64,000 nucleotides of DNA from Anaerolineales bacterium (GTDB lineage Bacteria; Chloroflexota; Anaerolineae; Anaerolineales; Villigracilaceae). Of the stretch, positions 34,679 through 44,140 are shown one piece after another. Positions within the stretch are counted from its first letter, which is position 1. The number at the start of each line of letters is the position of its first letter. The translations under genes and the position numbers were made by a program. The stretch spans positions 25,171 through 89,170 of the forward strand of contig JADLBX010000029.1 in assembly GCA_020847435.1 (NCBI GenBank), read 5' to 3'. The notes beneath the pieces were generated by a model. It was given only the letters and a program-made list of their open reading frames with translations. It was not told the origin of the DNA and did no database searches.

Positions 34679-35767
34679 TTACGCCAACACCGGCTGGCGG
34701 ATCGGAGAGAATTGCAGTTGATCCAACTGTTGGGCGATCTTTTCGCCCGCTGTGCCGTCGCCAAAAATAGGAGGTTGTTCAGCCGGAGGCGCAAACGTTT
34801 TCCATTCAAGCGCGATCACGTCCACGTCTACGCCGACGAGCTTGTTCCAGCCGACGCGAACGGTTTCCGTCCATTCGGTTTCATCTCGCAAAGTCAGGCA
34901 GGGTTTCTGCATGAAATAAGCCTCGCGTTGCACGCCGCCCGAATCGGTGGCGATGATCCGCGCATTCTCCTCGAGCGCCATCATGTCGTAATAACCGACC
35001 GGTTCGATCACGCGGACGTTCTCCGCAAACTGCGCATCGAGTTTTTCCAACGCGCCGCGTGTGCGCGGATGGACAGGGAAGACAACCGTCTCGCCGACTT
35101 GATTTAACGCCGTAACGATATTCGCCAACCGCGCGGGGTCGTCTGTATTGGCGGCGCGATGGACGGTAACCAAGCCGAAAGAACCGGGGGCAAGCTGAAG
35201 GTCGGAAAGAATCGTTGAGTTCCGCCGCGCGAGAGGTCGGTTGGCGAGGTTCGCGTCCAACATCACATCCCCCACCCAAAAAACATTATCCGTAATGCCC
35301 TCACGCGCGAGTTGCTTCACCGCCGTCTGGCTCACACAAAAATACGCGGACGCTAATTGATCGGCAACGAGGCGGTTGATCTCTTCGGGCATACGGCGGT
35401 CGTAACTGCGTTCGCCCGCTTCGATGTGAACGACGGGGATGTGAAGTTTGCTGGCGACGAGCGCTCCGGCGAGCGTGGAGTTGGTGTCGCCACGGATGAT
35501 GACGATATCTGGCTTTTCCTGCTGGACGACTTCCTCGAATCTCACCAAAATTTCGGCTGTTTGCCCGGCGTGGGAGCCGGAGCCCACTTCGAGGTTGTAA
35601 TCGGGCGCGGGGATACCCAACTCGTCGAAGAAGGTCTGCGACATTTTATAGTCGTAGTGCTGACCCGTATGCACGAGGATCTCGTGATGGTTCTTGCGCA
35701 AGGCGCGGCTGACCGGCGTGGCTTGAATAAATTCGGGGCGCGCCCCGACGATGGAGATGATTTTCAT
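34679..35767 (-). CDS. wecB: UDP-N-acetylglucosamine 2-epimerase (non-hydrolysing)
   Basis: This 362-residue cytoplasmic enzyme should interconvert UDP-GlcNAc and UDP-ManNAc, supplying ManNAc for the polysaccharide. Landmarks are SIVGARPEFIQ, HTGQHYDYKM, IIRGDTNSTLAG, HIEAGERSYDRRMPEEINR, LVTVHRAANTD and TDSGGVQREAYFMQKPCLTLRDETEW. The HRAAN block replaces the usual HRREN, a divergence from classical WecB that could mark a different substrate. The Met at 35767 overlaps the stop of the preceding gene by four bases (ATGA), which supports that start and coupled translation. Confidence 0.93.
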   Translation of the reverse strand: MKIISIVGARPEFIQATPVSRALRKNHHEILVHTGQHYDYKMSQTFFDELGIPAPDYNLEVGSGSHAGQTAEILVRFEEVVQQEKPDIVIIRGDTNSTLAGALVASKLHIPVVHIEAGERSYDRRMPEEINRLVADQLASAYFCVSQTAVKQLAREGITDNVFWVGDVMLDANLANRPLARRNSTILSDLQLAPGSFGLVTVHRAANTDDPARLANIVTALNQVGETVVFPVHPRTRGALEKLDAQFAENVRVIEPVGYYDMMALEENARIIATDSGGVQREAYFMQKPCLTLRDETEWTETVRVGWNKLVGVDVDVIALEWKTFAPPAEQPPIFGDGTAGEKIAQQLDQLQFSPIRQPVLA

Positions 35768-37089
35768 AATCCCTTTTGCGCTTCTCTTGAACGAGGCGCT
35801 TTCATGTTCTGAAGATAACTCTTGAGCTCGACCAGCGCCAACGCGGCAAACGGAATTAAAACCGCGTCCACCGGCAGGCGATAGCGGATTAACGTCCACG
35901 TGAGGATGTGGACGCCGGAGTAAACAACGACAAAAAGGACCAGCAAGCCGACAGGTGAAATCATCAGATTCTTCCAGTTCCACTGGATGCCGAGATAGAG
36001 ACCATAAAGCATGAACGGAAGGAGGACTCCAAAACTGCCAATGCGCGAGAAGTTGCTCCAGACGCTGGATTCAGGCGAATACCAGAACATGAAATACGGC
36101 GGGATGCGGCTCAGCGACAGTAAAGCGTATCGAGCGGGGTCGTCCAACACGAATTGAATACCGCGCTTCAGCAATGCCTGATCGAGCGCCGCCTCGTCAA
36201 GGTGACGCAGTTCTTGCGGGATCAATTCTTGATAGGTTTCGGTCGGCAGGATGGGGATGAACTCCGTCCCGTAGATGGGGTTGTTACCCCAGAAGAAGGC
36301 ATAGCCCGAATTGGTATTGAGCAGGACAAACCGCCCGAAACGAGAATAGTTGAAGTAGGTGATCGGCAGGATCAAGAGCGCGACGCTGAAGATGGAGAGA
36401 ACCGTCGAAGCGAGAGGCAAGCCTCCCCTGCGTTTGAAGCGGGCGATCCACATCCACAAAAAGAGGAAGGGGATGAAGAGCAGGAAAACTTGCCGCAGGA
36501 CGATGGTGATGCCGAGGGAAACTCCGAGCGCGAGACCGAGTTGGAGGTCGCGTTTTTTGTCGGCGTTCTCGGCGAGTTGAATTGTGAAATACAACGTAAA
36601 CAAGATTGTGGTGATGTAGAACGGCTCGGTCATCAGCGCCGCGTCGTAATAGAAAAAATACACATAGATCGCAGTGATGGCGGCGCTGACAAGACCAATG
36701 GTTTTGTTGAAAACTTTTTCGCCGAGGCGATAAGCGATGTAAGGATGCAGGATGCCGACAATGACGGCTTGCAAAATCCGCGCCACGATCGGGTTCGGAC
36801 CAAAGATGAAATACACGAACACAAGATACAACGTGTAGAGGAAACTCCAATGCGCGGTCGGCGCGTTGGCAGGCGTGATGGGCCACCACAATACGCCAAA
36901 GGAGAACCCATGACCACCCAGCACGCGCAAGGCAAGGTTGTGATACGAGACCTGATCAAAGATGCCAGGCAATTCGACGACGGTATTCCCCATCGCCACC
37001 GCGACCGCCACGCGCAGAAAAACAGACACCGCCAGGATCGCTGGCAGTGGTCGTTCGAGGATGCGGTAGAAAAAATTCTTGCGATTCAA
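35764..37089 (-). CDS. GT-C type glycosyltransferase (PMT/ArnT-like)
   Basis: This 441-residue multi-pass protein has an outer loop ELPGIFDQVSYHNLALRVLGG (D-x-x-x-Y-x-x-x-A type) and the segment APTAHWSFLYTLYL that marks many GT39-like enzymes. It probably transfers a sugar from a polyprenyl-phosphate donor outside the membrane. It shares the four-base overlap with the epimerase gene downstream. Confidence 0.75.
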   Translation of the reverse strand: MNRKNFFYRILERPLPAILAVSVFLRVAVAVAMGNTVVELPGIFDQVSYHNLALRVLGGHGFSFGVLWWPITPANAPTAHWSFLYTLYLVFVYFIFGPNPIVARILQAVIVGILHPYIAYRLGEKVFNKTIGLVSAAITAIYVYFFYYDAALMTEPFYITTILFTLYFTIQLAENADKKRDLQLGLALGVSLGITIVLRQVFLLFIPFLFLWMWIARFKRRGGLPLASTVLSIFSVALLILPITYFNYSRFGRFVLLNTNSGYAFFWGNNPIYGTEFIPILPTETYQELIPQELRHLDEAALDQALLKRGIQFVLDDPARYALLSLSRIPPYFMFWYSPESSVWSNFSRIGSFGVLLPFMLYGLYLGIQWNWKNLMISPVGLLVLFVVVYSGVHILTWTLIRYRLPVDAVLIPFAALALVELKSYLQNMKAPRSREAQKGL

Positions 37090-37169
37090 ATTAATCTTCT
37101 TTGGTTTTCCACTAATCTTCGCTAATCTCCACGAAAATTAATGAATTGGCGTGGGTCAGCGGAAATTTT

Positions 37170-38396
37170 TTACTTGTAAATCGGCGCCATGGCAGAGAGC
37201 ACAACCTGCCAATCGTATTTCGTTTCGGCTAAACGCCGTCCATTTGTGGACAGTTTTTTCTGCAAGGTTGTGTCGTTCAATAATTCAACGACGCGTTGGG
37301 CAAAGTCGTTTGCCGTGTCTGCGACCAGCACATCGCGTTCGAGTTCGGCGCGGATGCCTTCGAGTCCGATCGTAGTCGTGACGATAGGCATGGCGTACGC
37401 AAACGCTTCAAGGATTCGCACCCGCATCCCGCCGCCGGCGCGGACCGGCACAACCATCAACGCGCTTTGTTCCAAATACGGCGGCAATTCGGGGACGTAG
37501 CCCGTCACCTTTACTGCTTCGGGATTCTTGGCGGCAAGGTCGAGAAAATCCTGCGGTGGATTTTTGCCGATGATGGTGAGCGTCGCATCGGGGACTTGTT
37601 CGCGGATCAACGGAAATACCTCGTTGAAAAACCAGCGGATGCCGTCGGCATTCGGCGGATAGTGCAATGTGCCAAGCGTGACGATGTTCTTCGAGCCAGA
37701 TTTACGCTTGATCGGTTGCAGTTGGCTCGTGTCCGTTGCAATCGGCACAACCGTGATCGGCGCAACCCGCTCGCCAGATTTTAGTTTTGAAACGTGCAGG
37801 GCTTCTTCCAAGCCAGCCTGGTCCACATCCGTTACGGCGAGGACGTGGTCAACTTGCTTCAACAATTCGCCTTCGTAGCGTTTGACGCGCTGCGCTTCGA
37901 TGGCAAGAACAGGTTTCAAAAACCAGCGCGCATTTTCACGCATCCGCTCTACGATGGACCAAACGGCATTGTGAGCGTCGAAGATGACTTTTAGCTTCTT
38001 AGCTTTCGCCGCCTTTGCACCGCGCAAGGCGAATTGCACCATCGTCAACTGGTCGGCGTGGATGAAATCGAACCCCTCCGCTTTCACCAACTCGTCTACA
38101 ACCGCTTGCAACTCAGGGAGATCGTCCCGCTCCACGAGGAAGGGTCGGGAGGTGAGGTAGCTTCGGGTCATGTACCAGATGTCCGTCACGCGCGAACGGC
38201 GAATCGGGACGGTGTGTATTGCCTCGCACACCGCATCCAACGCGGACAAGTGCGGCGTTTCTTCTGGACGCACGAAGGAAACCAAGGTTACAGAATGTCC
38301 CTGCATGGCAAGCGAGCGGAGGACATGCCAGGTTTTCACGCGCGGTCCCGCGTCGGGAGGGTATGGGACGATTTGAGTGAGGAAGAGAATTTTCAT
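37170..38396 (-). CDS. GT4-family glycosyltransferase
   Basis: This 408-residue enzyme starts KILFLTQIVPYPPDAGPRVK, with the N-terminal glycine loop position marked by D-A-G-P. In the donor domain are VVPIATDTSQL, LGTLHYPPNADGIRWF, ATLTIIGKNPP and VVPVRAGGGMRVRILEAFAYAMPIVTT, where RVRILEAF carries the catalytic Glu. The Met at 38396 is preferred over an 18-residue extension without support. The 137 bases upstream hold a hairpin (38418-38511). Confidence 0.87.
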   Translation of the reverse strand: MKILFLTQIVPYPPDAGPRVKTWHVLRSLAMQGHSVTLVSFVRPEETPHLSALDAVCEAIHTVPIRRSRVTDIWYMTRSYLTSRPFLVERDDLPELQAVVDELVKAEGFDFIHADQLTMVQFALRGAKAAKAKKLKVIFDAHNAVWSIVERMRENARWFLKPVLAIEAQRVKRYEGELLKQVDHVLAVTDVDQAGLEEALHVSKLKSGERVAPITVVPIATDTSQLQPIKRKSGSKNIVTLGTLHYPPNADGIRWFFNEVFPLIREQVPDATLTIIGKNPPQDFLDLAAKNPEAVKVTGYVPELPPYLEQSALMVVPVRAGGGMRVRILEAFAYAMPIVTTTIGLEGIRAELERDVLVADTANDFAQRVVELLNDTTLQKKLSTNGRRLAETKYDWQVVLSAMAPIYK

Positions 38397-38417
38397 AAAT
38401 GCGTCAATAAAACTTTG

Positions 38418-38511
38418 CCACAGAGTCCACACTGATCCTGCCGCAAACACGACAGTGCGAGACGGCAGAGATTCTGAGAAAAAACTCAGAGCGCTCTGCG
38501 CTCTCTGTGGC
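38418..38511. repeat. CACAGAG-type hairpin, second copy
   Basis: Outer arms GCCACAGAG (38418-38426) and CTCTGTGGC (38503-38511) enclose a smaller hairpin TCTGAG-AAAAAA-CTCAGA (38473-38490). It shares GCTCTCTGTGGCT with the fhs terminator. It lies inside the leftward locus and may trim or attenuate transcription there. Confidence 0.6.
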
Positions 38512-38533
38512 TTTATTTCTTATACAGGGACGT

Positions 38534-39493
38534 TCACTTCAAGTTAATGCACAACGCCATCACGTCCAAATTGGAACGCAGTTCTTTCTTCGCCTGGTCG
38601 TTGCGGCTCGGCACGAAATATCCGACGCACCACACCAACAGTTTCAACAGGCTCATCACAAAGAACAACGCGCGCAATAGCAGGGCGCTAAAAAAACCAT
38701 AATTCTTTTCATAAAACATTAGCTTGCCGCGATAGACCATCTTGCGTCGCTTCCAACGGTCCATGCTCCGCCCGCCAAAATGGATGATCGAAGAGTTCGG
38801 AAGGAAATACACCTTCCAGCCCGCTTTGTTCAGGCGGTATTGCAAGTCCGCTTCGTCGCCGTAAATAAAATAACCTTCATCGAGCAAGCCGACCTTATCG
38901 AGCGCGGCACGACGCACCAACAAACACGCCGAACTCATCCAGCCTGTGGCTTTAATCTCATTCGAATCGCCATGCGATGGATATCCCGCCCACAACATCC
39001 CTCCAAGACGCGTAACAATGAGAAACTCCTCCAGCAAAGTCGAGAACGGCGCAAACCCCGATTGGAATGAACCGTCGGGATTCAGCAACTTCCCCGCCGC
39101 CGCGCCCGCTTCGGGATGCGCGTCCAAAAATTCCACAAGCGCCTCCAGCGCGGGTCCGTTCACGAGCGTGTCGTTGTTCAACAACAACACATATCGCCCG
39201 TCCGTCGCTTCGATGCCCTGATTGCTCGCCTTGCCCAACCCCACATTGCCCGCGTTCTGAATCAACTTCACCTGCGGATATTTTTCCGCCAGCATTTGTT
39301 GACTGCCGTCCGTCGAGCCGTTATCCACCACGATCACATCGAACGAACTCTTCAGCCCGTCGTCATACAACGATTTCAAACACGGATCGAGATACGCCTT
39401 GTTATTCCAACACACCAACACAATGGACATATCCACGACGGACTCTCCGCTTCTTTTCTCGACGTTCAGCCTGCCCGCAGTTTCCTGCATCAT
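38534..39493 (-). CDS. GT2-family glycosyltransferase (rhamnosyltransferase-like)
   Basis: This 319-residue protein has IVLVCWNNKAYLDPCL, VIVVDNGSTDGSQQ, GNVGLGKASNQG, YVLLLNNDTLVN with the N-N-D-T metal motif, and YFIYGDEADLQYRLNKAGW with the E-D-x-D-like acidic site. It ends in a hydrophobic region at about 265-290. The pattern is that of WbbL-type rhamnosyl- or related transferases. It has a GGAGGAG ribosome binding site and follows the nucleotidyltransferase gene directly. Confidence 0.88.
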   Translation of the reverse strand: MMQETAGRLNVEKRSGESVVDMSIVLVCWNNKAYLDPCLKSLYDDGLKSSFDVIVVDNGSTDGSQQMLAEKYPQVKLIQNAGNVGLGKASNQGIEATDGRYVLLLNNDTLVNGPALEALVEFLDAHPEAGAAAGKLLNPDGSFQSGFAPFSTLLEEFLIVTRLGGMLWAGYPSHGDSNEIKATGWMSSACLLVRRAALDKVGLLDEGYFIYGDEADLQYRLNKAGWKVYFLPNSSIIHFGGRSMDRWKRRKMVYRGKLMFYEKNYGFFSALLLRALFFVMSLLKLLVWCVGYFVPSRNDQAKKELRSNLDVMALCINLK

Positions 39494-40243
39494 TTACTCC
39501 TCCCGATGTTTTCTATCGAGGTCGGCGATCTCTTCGTACGTGCCGAGGTCTATGTACGTGCCGTCTTTGAGATGAACGCCCTTGAACTTCATTCTCAACC
39601 CGATCGCGTCGTTCATGATCTTCGCAAAATCGGAGATGCCTTCTTCAAAGACGCACTTGTGTAAATACTCGGTAAATTTCGGACGCCAAAGAATGCATCC
39701 CCACATCTCGGTCAGTTCGGTCTGTTTGGGCTTGTCAACAATTTCAACCACGCGACCATTATCTTCATAGCGTACCATACCGAATTTTTCAGGTCGGTCG
39801 GTGGTGAACATGCCGAACAACACATCGTCGTCAGGCGACGCGGCTTCGTAGACGCGCTTGAAAATGTCGTTCGGCTTCATCAACGTATCCGCCATGCCAA
39901 AGAAGACAGTTTTGCCTTTCACGAGGTGATACGCCGAATCCAACGCGTGCGCCAGCCCAGGCGATGTGGACTTGGTCTTCCCCTCCACCACTTCCTGCAC
40001 CACGTAACTGATGTCGCACCCGAAGCGTTGACCGCTCCCGAAATATCCCATGAGTTGATGCTTCGTCTCATTGACAACGAACACGATATGCTTCAAGCCT
40101 GCATTCGTTAGATTGTCCACCACAAATTGGGAGATGGGCTTGTAATGATTATTGCGAATGACGGGATACAACTCTTTGGGATACGGCAAACCCAGCCGAA
40201 CACCCTTCCCCGCCGCGGGGATCAGACCGATCAATTCTTCCAT
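39494..40243 (-). CDS. Sugar nucleotidyltransferase (RmlA/GlmU-like fold)
   Basis: This 249-residue protein has the nucleotidyltransferase signature LIPAAGKGVRLGLPYPKELYPV in two parts, VFFGMADTLMKP at the metal-binding loop, and KPKQTELTEMWGCILW on the product side. It would make an NDP-sugar donor, but the base and sugar are unclear. It ends one base before the next gene. The ATG at 40243 with GAGG upstream is used; a TTG start at 40258 is the alternative. Confidence 0.85.
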   Translation of the reverse strand: MEELIGLIPAAGKGVRLGLPYPKELYPVIRNNHYKPISQFVVDNLTNAGLKHIVFVVNETKHQLMGYFGSGQRFGCDISYVVQEVVEGKTKSTSPGLAHALDSAYHLVKGKTVFFGMADTLMKPNDIFKRVYEAASPDDDVLFGMFTTDRPEKFGMVRYEDNGRVVEIVDKPKQTELTEMWGCILWRPKFTEYLHKCVFEEGISDFAKIMNDAIGLRMKFKGVHLKDGTYIDLGTYEEIADLDRKHREE

Positions 40244-40258
40244 CAGGACCTCACTCAA

Positions 40259-41650
40259 TTACGAAGATTTTTCTCGCAGATAGATTTGTTGAATACTGAC
40301 CAGCCCCCCAAAGAAAACCCAGGGCAGGATGCTCGCCCTGAAACCATCCAGACCGATATTGTAGGCAAAGGGGAGCACCCAATCTACTAGAAACGCCGCC
40401 AGGATCACCCCCGCCATCCCGCCGATAATGCCATAGGCATAGGCGCGCGAGAACCCCTCTGTAACCTTGTCCTTCAACGACCACGCCAGGCGGGTCACCT
40501 CAAACAGAATCCACAGGAAACAAAACAAGCCAATGATGCCGGTCTGAGCGATCAGGTCCACATATTGGCTGTGCGAGTTGAATTGGATGTAATAGCCGCG
40601 TAAATTGAAGAGCGGCGCGTACCAGTAATAATTGGCAAAGCCCAACCCGATCAATGGGCTCACTTTGCTGATCTCCAAAACAACCAGCCAGGCGTCCACG
40701 CGCGTACCCCAACTGTAGGTATCGGTTGCAATCAGGTCTTGCACTACAATTCCGCCGTAGATCATTGCCAGCGGAATGCCGATCAGAATCAGTTTCCGGT
40801 AACGCAACGCAAGCAGGGCGAGGGCGGAAACCAACGGAGGCACCCAGCCCGATTTCCAATCCCTAGCCTGAATCATCGCCACATACATCGTCACCAGTAC
40901 CATACAGAGCAAGGCAAACCGCTGTCTCTTGGAAAGGTCCTGATTGAAAAGCAACTGAGCCAACGGGATCGCCAAAAGCCAGGTCCACAACATGCTGTTG
41001 GCGGTATAACCGTTTGCATAATATTGATCAATGGTGAAAAAATTCAACGCACGCGCCAACACATAGACCGCGCCCAACCCGACGAACATCCACACAAAGG
41101 CTTTGAGCCAGCGGAGATCCTTGATGAGGCTACCGGTCATCACCAACGTCACGAGCGAGAAAAAATAGATGGCGAACCCGCCGAGTTGGGTATCGAGCGG
41201 CGCTTGTGCGGCGGTCACATACCAAAAGACCTGCCCCATCAACAAAGCCACCACACATACCACCATAAAATAGAACGTGGCGCGCGTCAGGCTGGAGCGG
41301 ACAAAATCGAATTGACGCTTGACTACTAACATATCCATGACCCAGAGAAACACCATCAGGAGGATGGTCAGCATCGAGGCGTTAATCCCGCCCGGTCCCG
41401 AAAAAGGCAAGAAGATCCCCCCTAACAACAAGAGAAAGTAGCCAAGCGCCGGTTGGCGCACCAGCACGAACAAGCCTCCCAAACCGACGAAGAGAGCCAA
41501 CAACACCAGAAAGATCGGCATGGATCCCCAATATGAAGCAATGGTTGCCAACACAATTGTGAGACTGCCAATGCCGTATTGGACCGCCTGTTTACTCAAC
41601 GTGATCTTGCGGTTGAACGAAAGGAATTTTAAGTTGAAATCAAGATCCAT
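40259..41650 (-). CDS. O-antigen ligase/polymerase-like membrane protein
   Basis: This 463-residue protein has about eleven hydrophobic segments and the Wzy/WaaL-type outer loop near the C-terminal third (SPLIGLGFANYYWYAPLF, then FNSHSQYVDLIAQTGIIGL), where H-S-x-Y matches the ligase/polymerase H-N-x-Y-L motif. It could join oligosaccharide units or attach the chain to an acceptor. The start has GAGGAG upstream and no supported longer form. Confidence 0.82.
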   Translation of the reverse strand: MDLDFNLKFLSFNRKITLSKQAVQYGIGSLTIVLATIASYWGSMPIFLVLLALFVGLGGLFVLVRQPALGYFLLLLGGIFLPFSGPGGINASMLTILLMVFLWVMDMLVVKRQFDFVRSSLTRATFYFMVVCVVALLMGQVFWYVTAAQAPLDTQLGGFAIYFFSLVTLVMTGSLIKDLRWLKAFVWMFVGLGAVYVLARALNFFTIDQYYANGYTANSMLWTWLLAIPLAQLLFNQDLSKRQRFALLCMVLVTMYVAMIQARDWKSGWVPPLVSALALLALRYRKLILIGIPLAMIYGGIVVQDLIATDTYSWGTRVDAWLVVLEISKVSPLIGLGFANYYWYAPLFNLRGYYIQFNSHSQYVDLIAQTGIIGLFCFLWILFEVTRLAWSLKDKVTEGFSRAYAYGIIGGMAGVILAAFLVDWVLPFAYNIGLDGFRASILPWVFFGGLVSIQQIYLREKSS

Positions 41651-41723
41651 CGTCACTCCTCGATCCTGCAGACGAACATAGGATAGCACAAAACAGAACA
41701 GTCCATCATACCAGCCATGAAAC

Positions 41724-42908
41724 TTAACCGCGCCGGACAGCCGCCCGCTCCACAAGTCGCAGGACCTGGGGCATGATCACACCCCAATCATAACGAGACT
41801 TCACGAACTGCCGGGCATCGGAGGCAACCTGTTGGGCGAATGCCCGATCGTTCATTAGCCGAATGACACAGCGAGCGAATTCTTGCGGCGTATCGGCGAT
41901 CAATAGATTCTGCCCGTGGTTGGCGTTCAAACCTTCAGCGCCTTTGGAGGTGGCGACCACCGGCGTCCCAAGCGCCATTGCCTCAAGCGCCTTCAAGCGC
42001 GTTCCGCCGCCGCTCCAAATGGGGACTAGCGCAACGCTGGAATTAGCGATCCATTGCCGCACGTCATCCACATAACCGGTGAGGCGGACATTGGCGTTCG
42101 ATGGAAGCGGCAAATTGAGATGGTCGCCGGTGACGATCAACTCAGCCGACGGGATCTGCTCCAGTATCAAAGGCAAAACTTCGCCAATGAACCAGACCAT
42201 CGCCTCATAGTTGACGCGATAGCGGAACGAACCGGTGAAGATCATGGTCTGCGGCTGAGGCGTTGCAGTTACAGCCTCATATTCACCCAGGTCCATACCG
42301 TTGGGAATCACCGAAATATTTCCCGAGGCGGAAAAATTTCGCTCGACCAGTTCGCGCTCCTTCTCAGACACGACGGAGACGGAGCGAATATGTTTCAAGA
42401 GGCGCGAAAGGTAGAAATGGAATTTGAACCAGGTCAACCTGCGTAGGACCCGCCGCGCCCATCCACCGCTTTGGTGAGTGTCCTCATACGCCAGGCCTAG
42501 TTCCAACTCTTCGAACAGCGCCGGTGTATCGCCAAAGTACGGATAATATGCCGCCATGGCAAACTGCGAGGCGATGATCAGGTCGAAATTTCGTTCGTTC
42601 AATATCTGCGTGATTTTGCCCGCCATCTCAGGTGAAAATGTATCCACCAGCGAACGCGGTTTTAAACTAAACAAACCCGCGCGCGCGCGGGCGCTATTCG
42701 GATCGAACTCCCGCCAGGGGACGACATGCGCCTCCTTAGAAACGGACTTCACCGCCGCCGCGTCCGATTCGGTCGGAGGCTGGTCGCTGAAGCTCAACAG
42801 CGTCAGCGTGTGATGCCGGCTCAGCCCGCGCAGGAGGTTATAGATGCGCAGTTTGGAACCGTTGTTGGTCGGGTATGGATACCAACGCGAAAGAAATAAT
42901 ATGTTCAT
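41724..42908 (-). CDS. GT4-family glycosyltransferase
   Basis: This 394-residue enzyme opens NILFLSRWYPYPTNNGSKLR, has VIPNGMDLGEYEA and TMIFTGSFRYRVNYEAM at the domain junction, and VPIWSGGGTRLKALEAMALG with the GT4 Glu. It overlaps the downstream partner start by four bases (ATGA at 42905-42908). It looks closest to the 37170-38396 enzyme in its N-terminal motif and donor domain. Confidence 0.87.
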   Translation of the reverse strand: MNILFLSRWYPYPTNNGSKLRIYNLLRGLSRHHTLTLLSFSDQPPTESDAAAVKSVSKEAHVVPWREFDPNSARARAGLFSLKPRSLVDTFSPEMAGKITQILNERNFDLIIASQFAMAAYYPYFGDTPALFEELELGLAYEDTHQSGGWARRVLRRLTWFKFHFYLSRLLKHIRSVSVVSEKERELVERNFSASGNISVIPNGMDLGEYEAVTATPQPQTMIFTGSFRYRVNYEAMVWFIGEVLPLILEQIPSAELIVTGDHLNLPLPSNANVRLTGYVDDVRQWIANSSVALVPIWSGGGTRLKALEAMALGTPVVATSKGAEGLNANHGQNLLIADTPQEFARCVIRLMNDRAFAQQVASDARQFVKSRYDWGVIMPQVLRLVERAAVRRG

Positions 42909-44131
42909 GCGTCTGTAAGCGCTTGGAGATGGTCTTCGATCTCGCTGGTCATGCGTTGCAGGTCAAATTTTTTCAGGGCGTATGCCTGCCCTTGCTTTGC
43001 CAACCTGTGCCTCAACTCCGGCGATTCGATCAACTGCTTGATCTGTTGCGCCAAATCCGCCGCGTCGTCGGGCTGAAACGCAAGCGCATTTTCAAGCAGG
43101 AGTTCCGCCGCGCCGCCGACGCGCGTCCCGATCACCGCCACGCCCGACGCCATCGCTTCCACGATCACCCGCCCGAATGGTTCCGCCCAAATGGAGGTGA
43201 ACAGGAAGATGTCGGCTTGTTGGTAAAGGGCGGGTAAGGCTTCCTTGGGCTGGGCCGGCAGAAGGTCCACGAAAGAAGCGAGGTTTTCATCTAAGATGAG
43301 GATTTGCAAGCGCGCCGCGTACTCCGGTTCGCCGTCGCCCACGATCGTCAAATGGAAGTTGCGTAGCCCATGTTCGCGCACAAGTAGTGCAACGGCTTCG
43401 ATCGCCGTGTGGACGCCCTTCTCGCGACTCAAACGCCCGATATACAACAACGATAGTTTCGACTGCGCGTTTGGATGGCTGTGATTATATGGCTTTGTAT
43501 CAATCGCGCCATAGATAACTTTTGAATGCTGAGGCAACAATCCCTTTTGTTGAAAGTCGGCTTGCATAAACTGCGACGGGAAAAGCACGTTCTCAAGTTT
43601 TAGCGGCGTTCGCGGCTCGCGGGCGAGGTGGCGCAATGCCAACGGTTTCAACAACAACTTGGGCAGGCTTCTCAGCGCATTGCGCGGCGCGGCATTCCAA
43701 TAATTTTCGAATTGGTCCGGCAGAGTGGGCCAATAATCGCCCATGTAGTACACAACTCGGTCAGGCATTCGTTTTTCCACCAACGCAGGAATGGAGCGCT
43801 GCAAATTCCACATGCCCCAAATCAACACCGCCTGCGGCTGGAACTGTTTGAGCAAGGCTCGGACTTGGGATAAATTTTCACGTTCCTTCTTTTTTCGATG
43901 AGTAAAAAACTGGAAGGCGTTCCGCAGTGATGCAAGCTCCATTTCGAGATGCAAGTCGCGATGAACCCCATCGAGGTCTGCAATCTTCGCTCGCGTCCGC
44001 CCATAGGCGCTGGTTAACACCTGCACCTCATGGCCGCGCGCGCGCAACCCTTCCGCCACCTCCTGGCACCACTGTTCAAAGCCGCCCCGGCTGGCAGGCG
44101 GATAGAAATTCGAGAGAAACAAAAGTCGCAT
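42905..44131 (-). CDS. GT4-family glycosyltransferase, first of three related paralogues
   Basis: This 408-residue enzyme has FLSNFYPPASRGGFEQWCQE, then a distinctive block RVVYYMGDYWPTLPDQFENY. The donor domain has LLYIGRLSREKGVHTAIEA, FHLTIVGDGEPEY and FTSIWAEPFGRVIVEAMASG, where the last E is the catalytic-site Glu. It resembles 44141-45412 and 46653-47891 throughout, so these genes probably arose by tandem duplication and now attach different residues. It is coupled to its neighbours by short overlaps or gaps. Confidence 0.88.
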   Translation of the reverse strand: MRLLFLSNFYPPASRGGFEQWCQEVAEGLRARGHEVQVLTSAYGRTRAKIADLDGVHRDLHLEMELASLRNAFQFFTHRKKKERENLSQVRALLKQFQPQAVLIWGMWNLQRSIPALVEKRMPDRVVYYMGDYWPTLPDQFENYWNAAPRNALRSLPKLLLKPLALRHLAREPRTPLKLENVLFPSQFMQADFQQKGLLPQHSKVIYGAIDTKPYNHSHPNAQSKLSLLYIGRLSREKGVHTAIEAVALLVREHGLRNFHLTIVGDGEPEYAARLQILILDENLASFVDLLPAQPKEALPALYQQADIFLFTSIWAEPFGRVIVEAMASGVAVIGTRVGGAAELLLENALAFQPDDAADLAQQIKQLIESPELRHRLAKQGQAYALKKFDLQRMTSEIEDHLQALTDA

Positions 44132-44140
44132 GGCAATTCG

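Noticed and set aside
36154..37125. Rightward open frame opposite the GT-C gene at 35764-37089
   Set aside because: It has highly charged, repetitive composition, and the opposite strand encodes a clear membrane protein.
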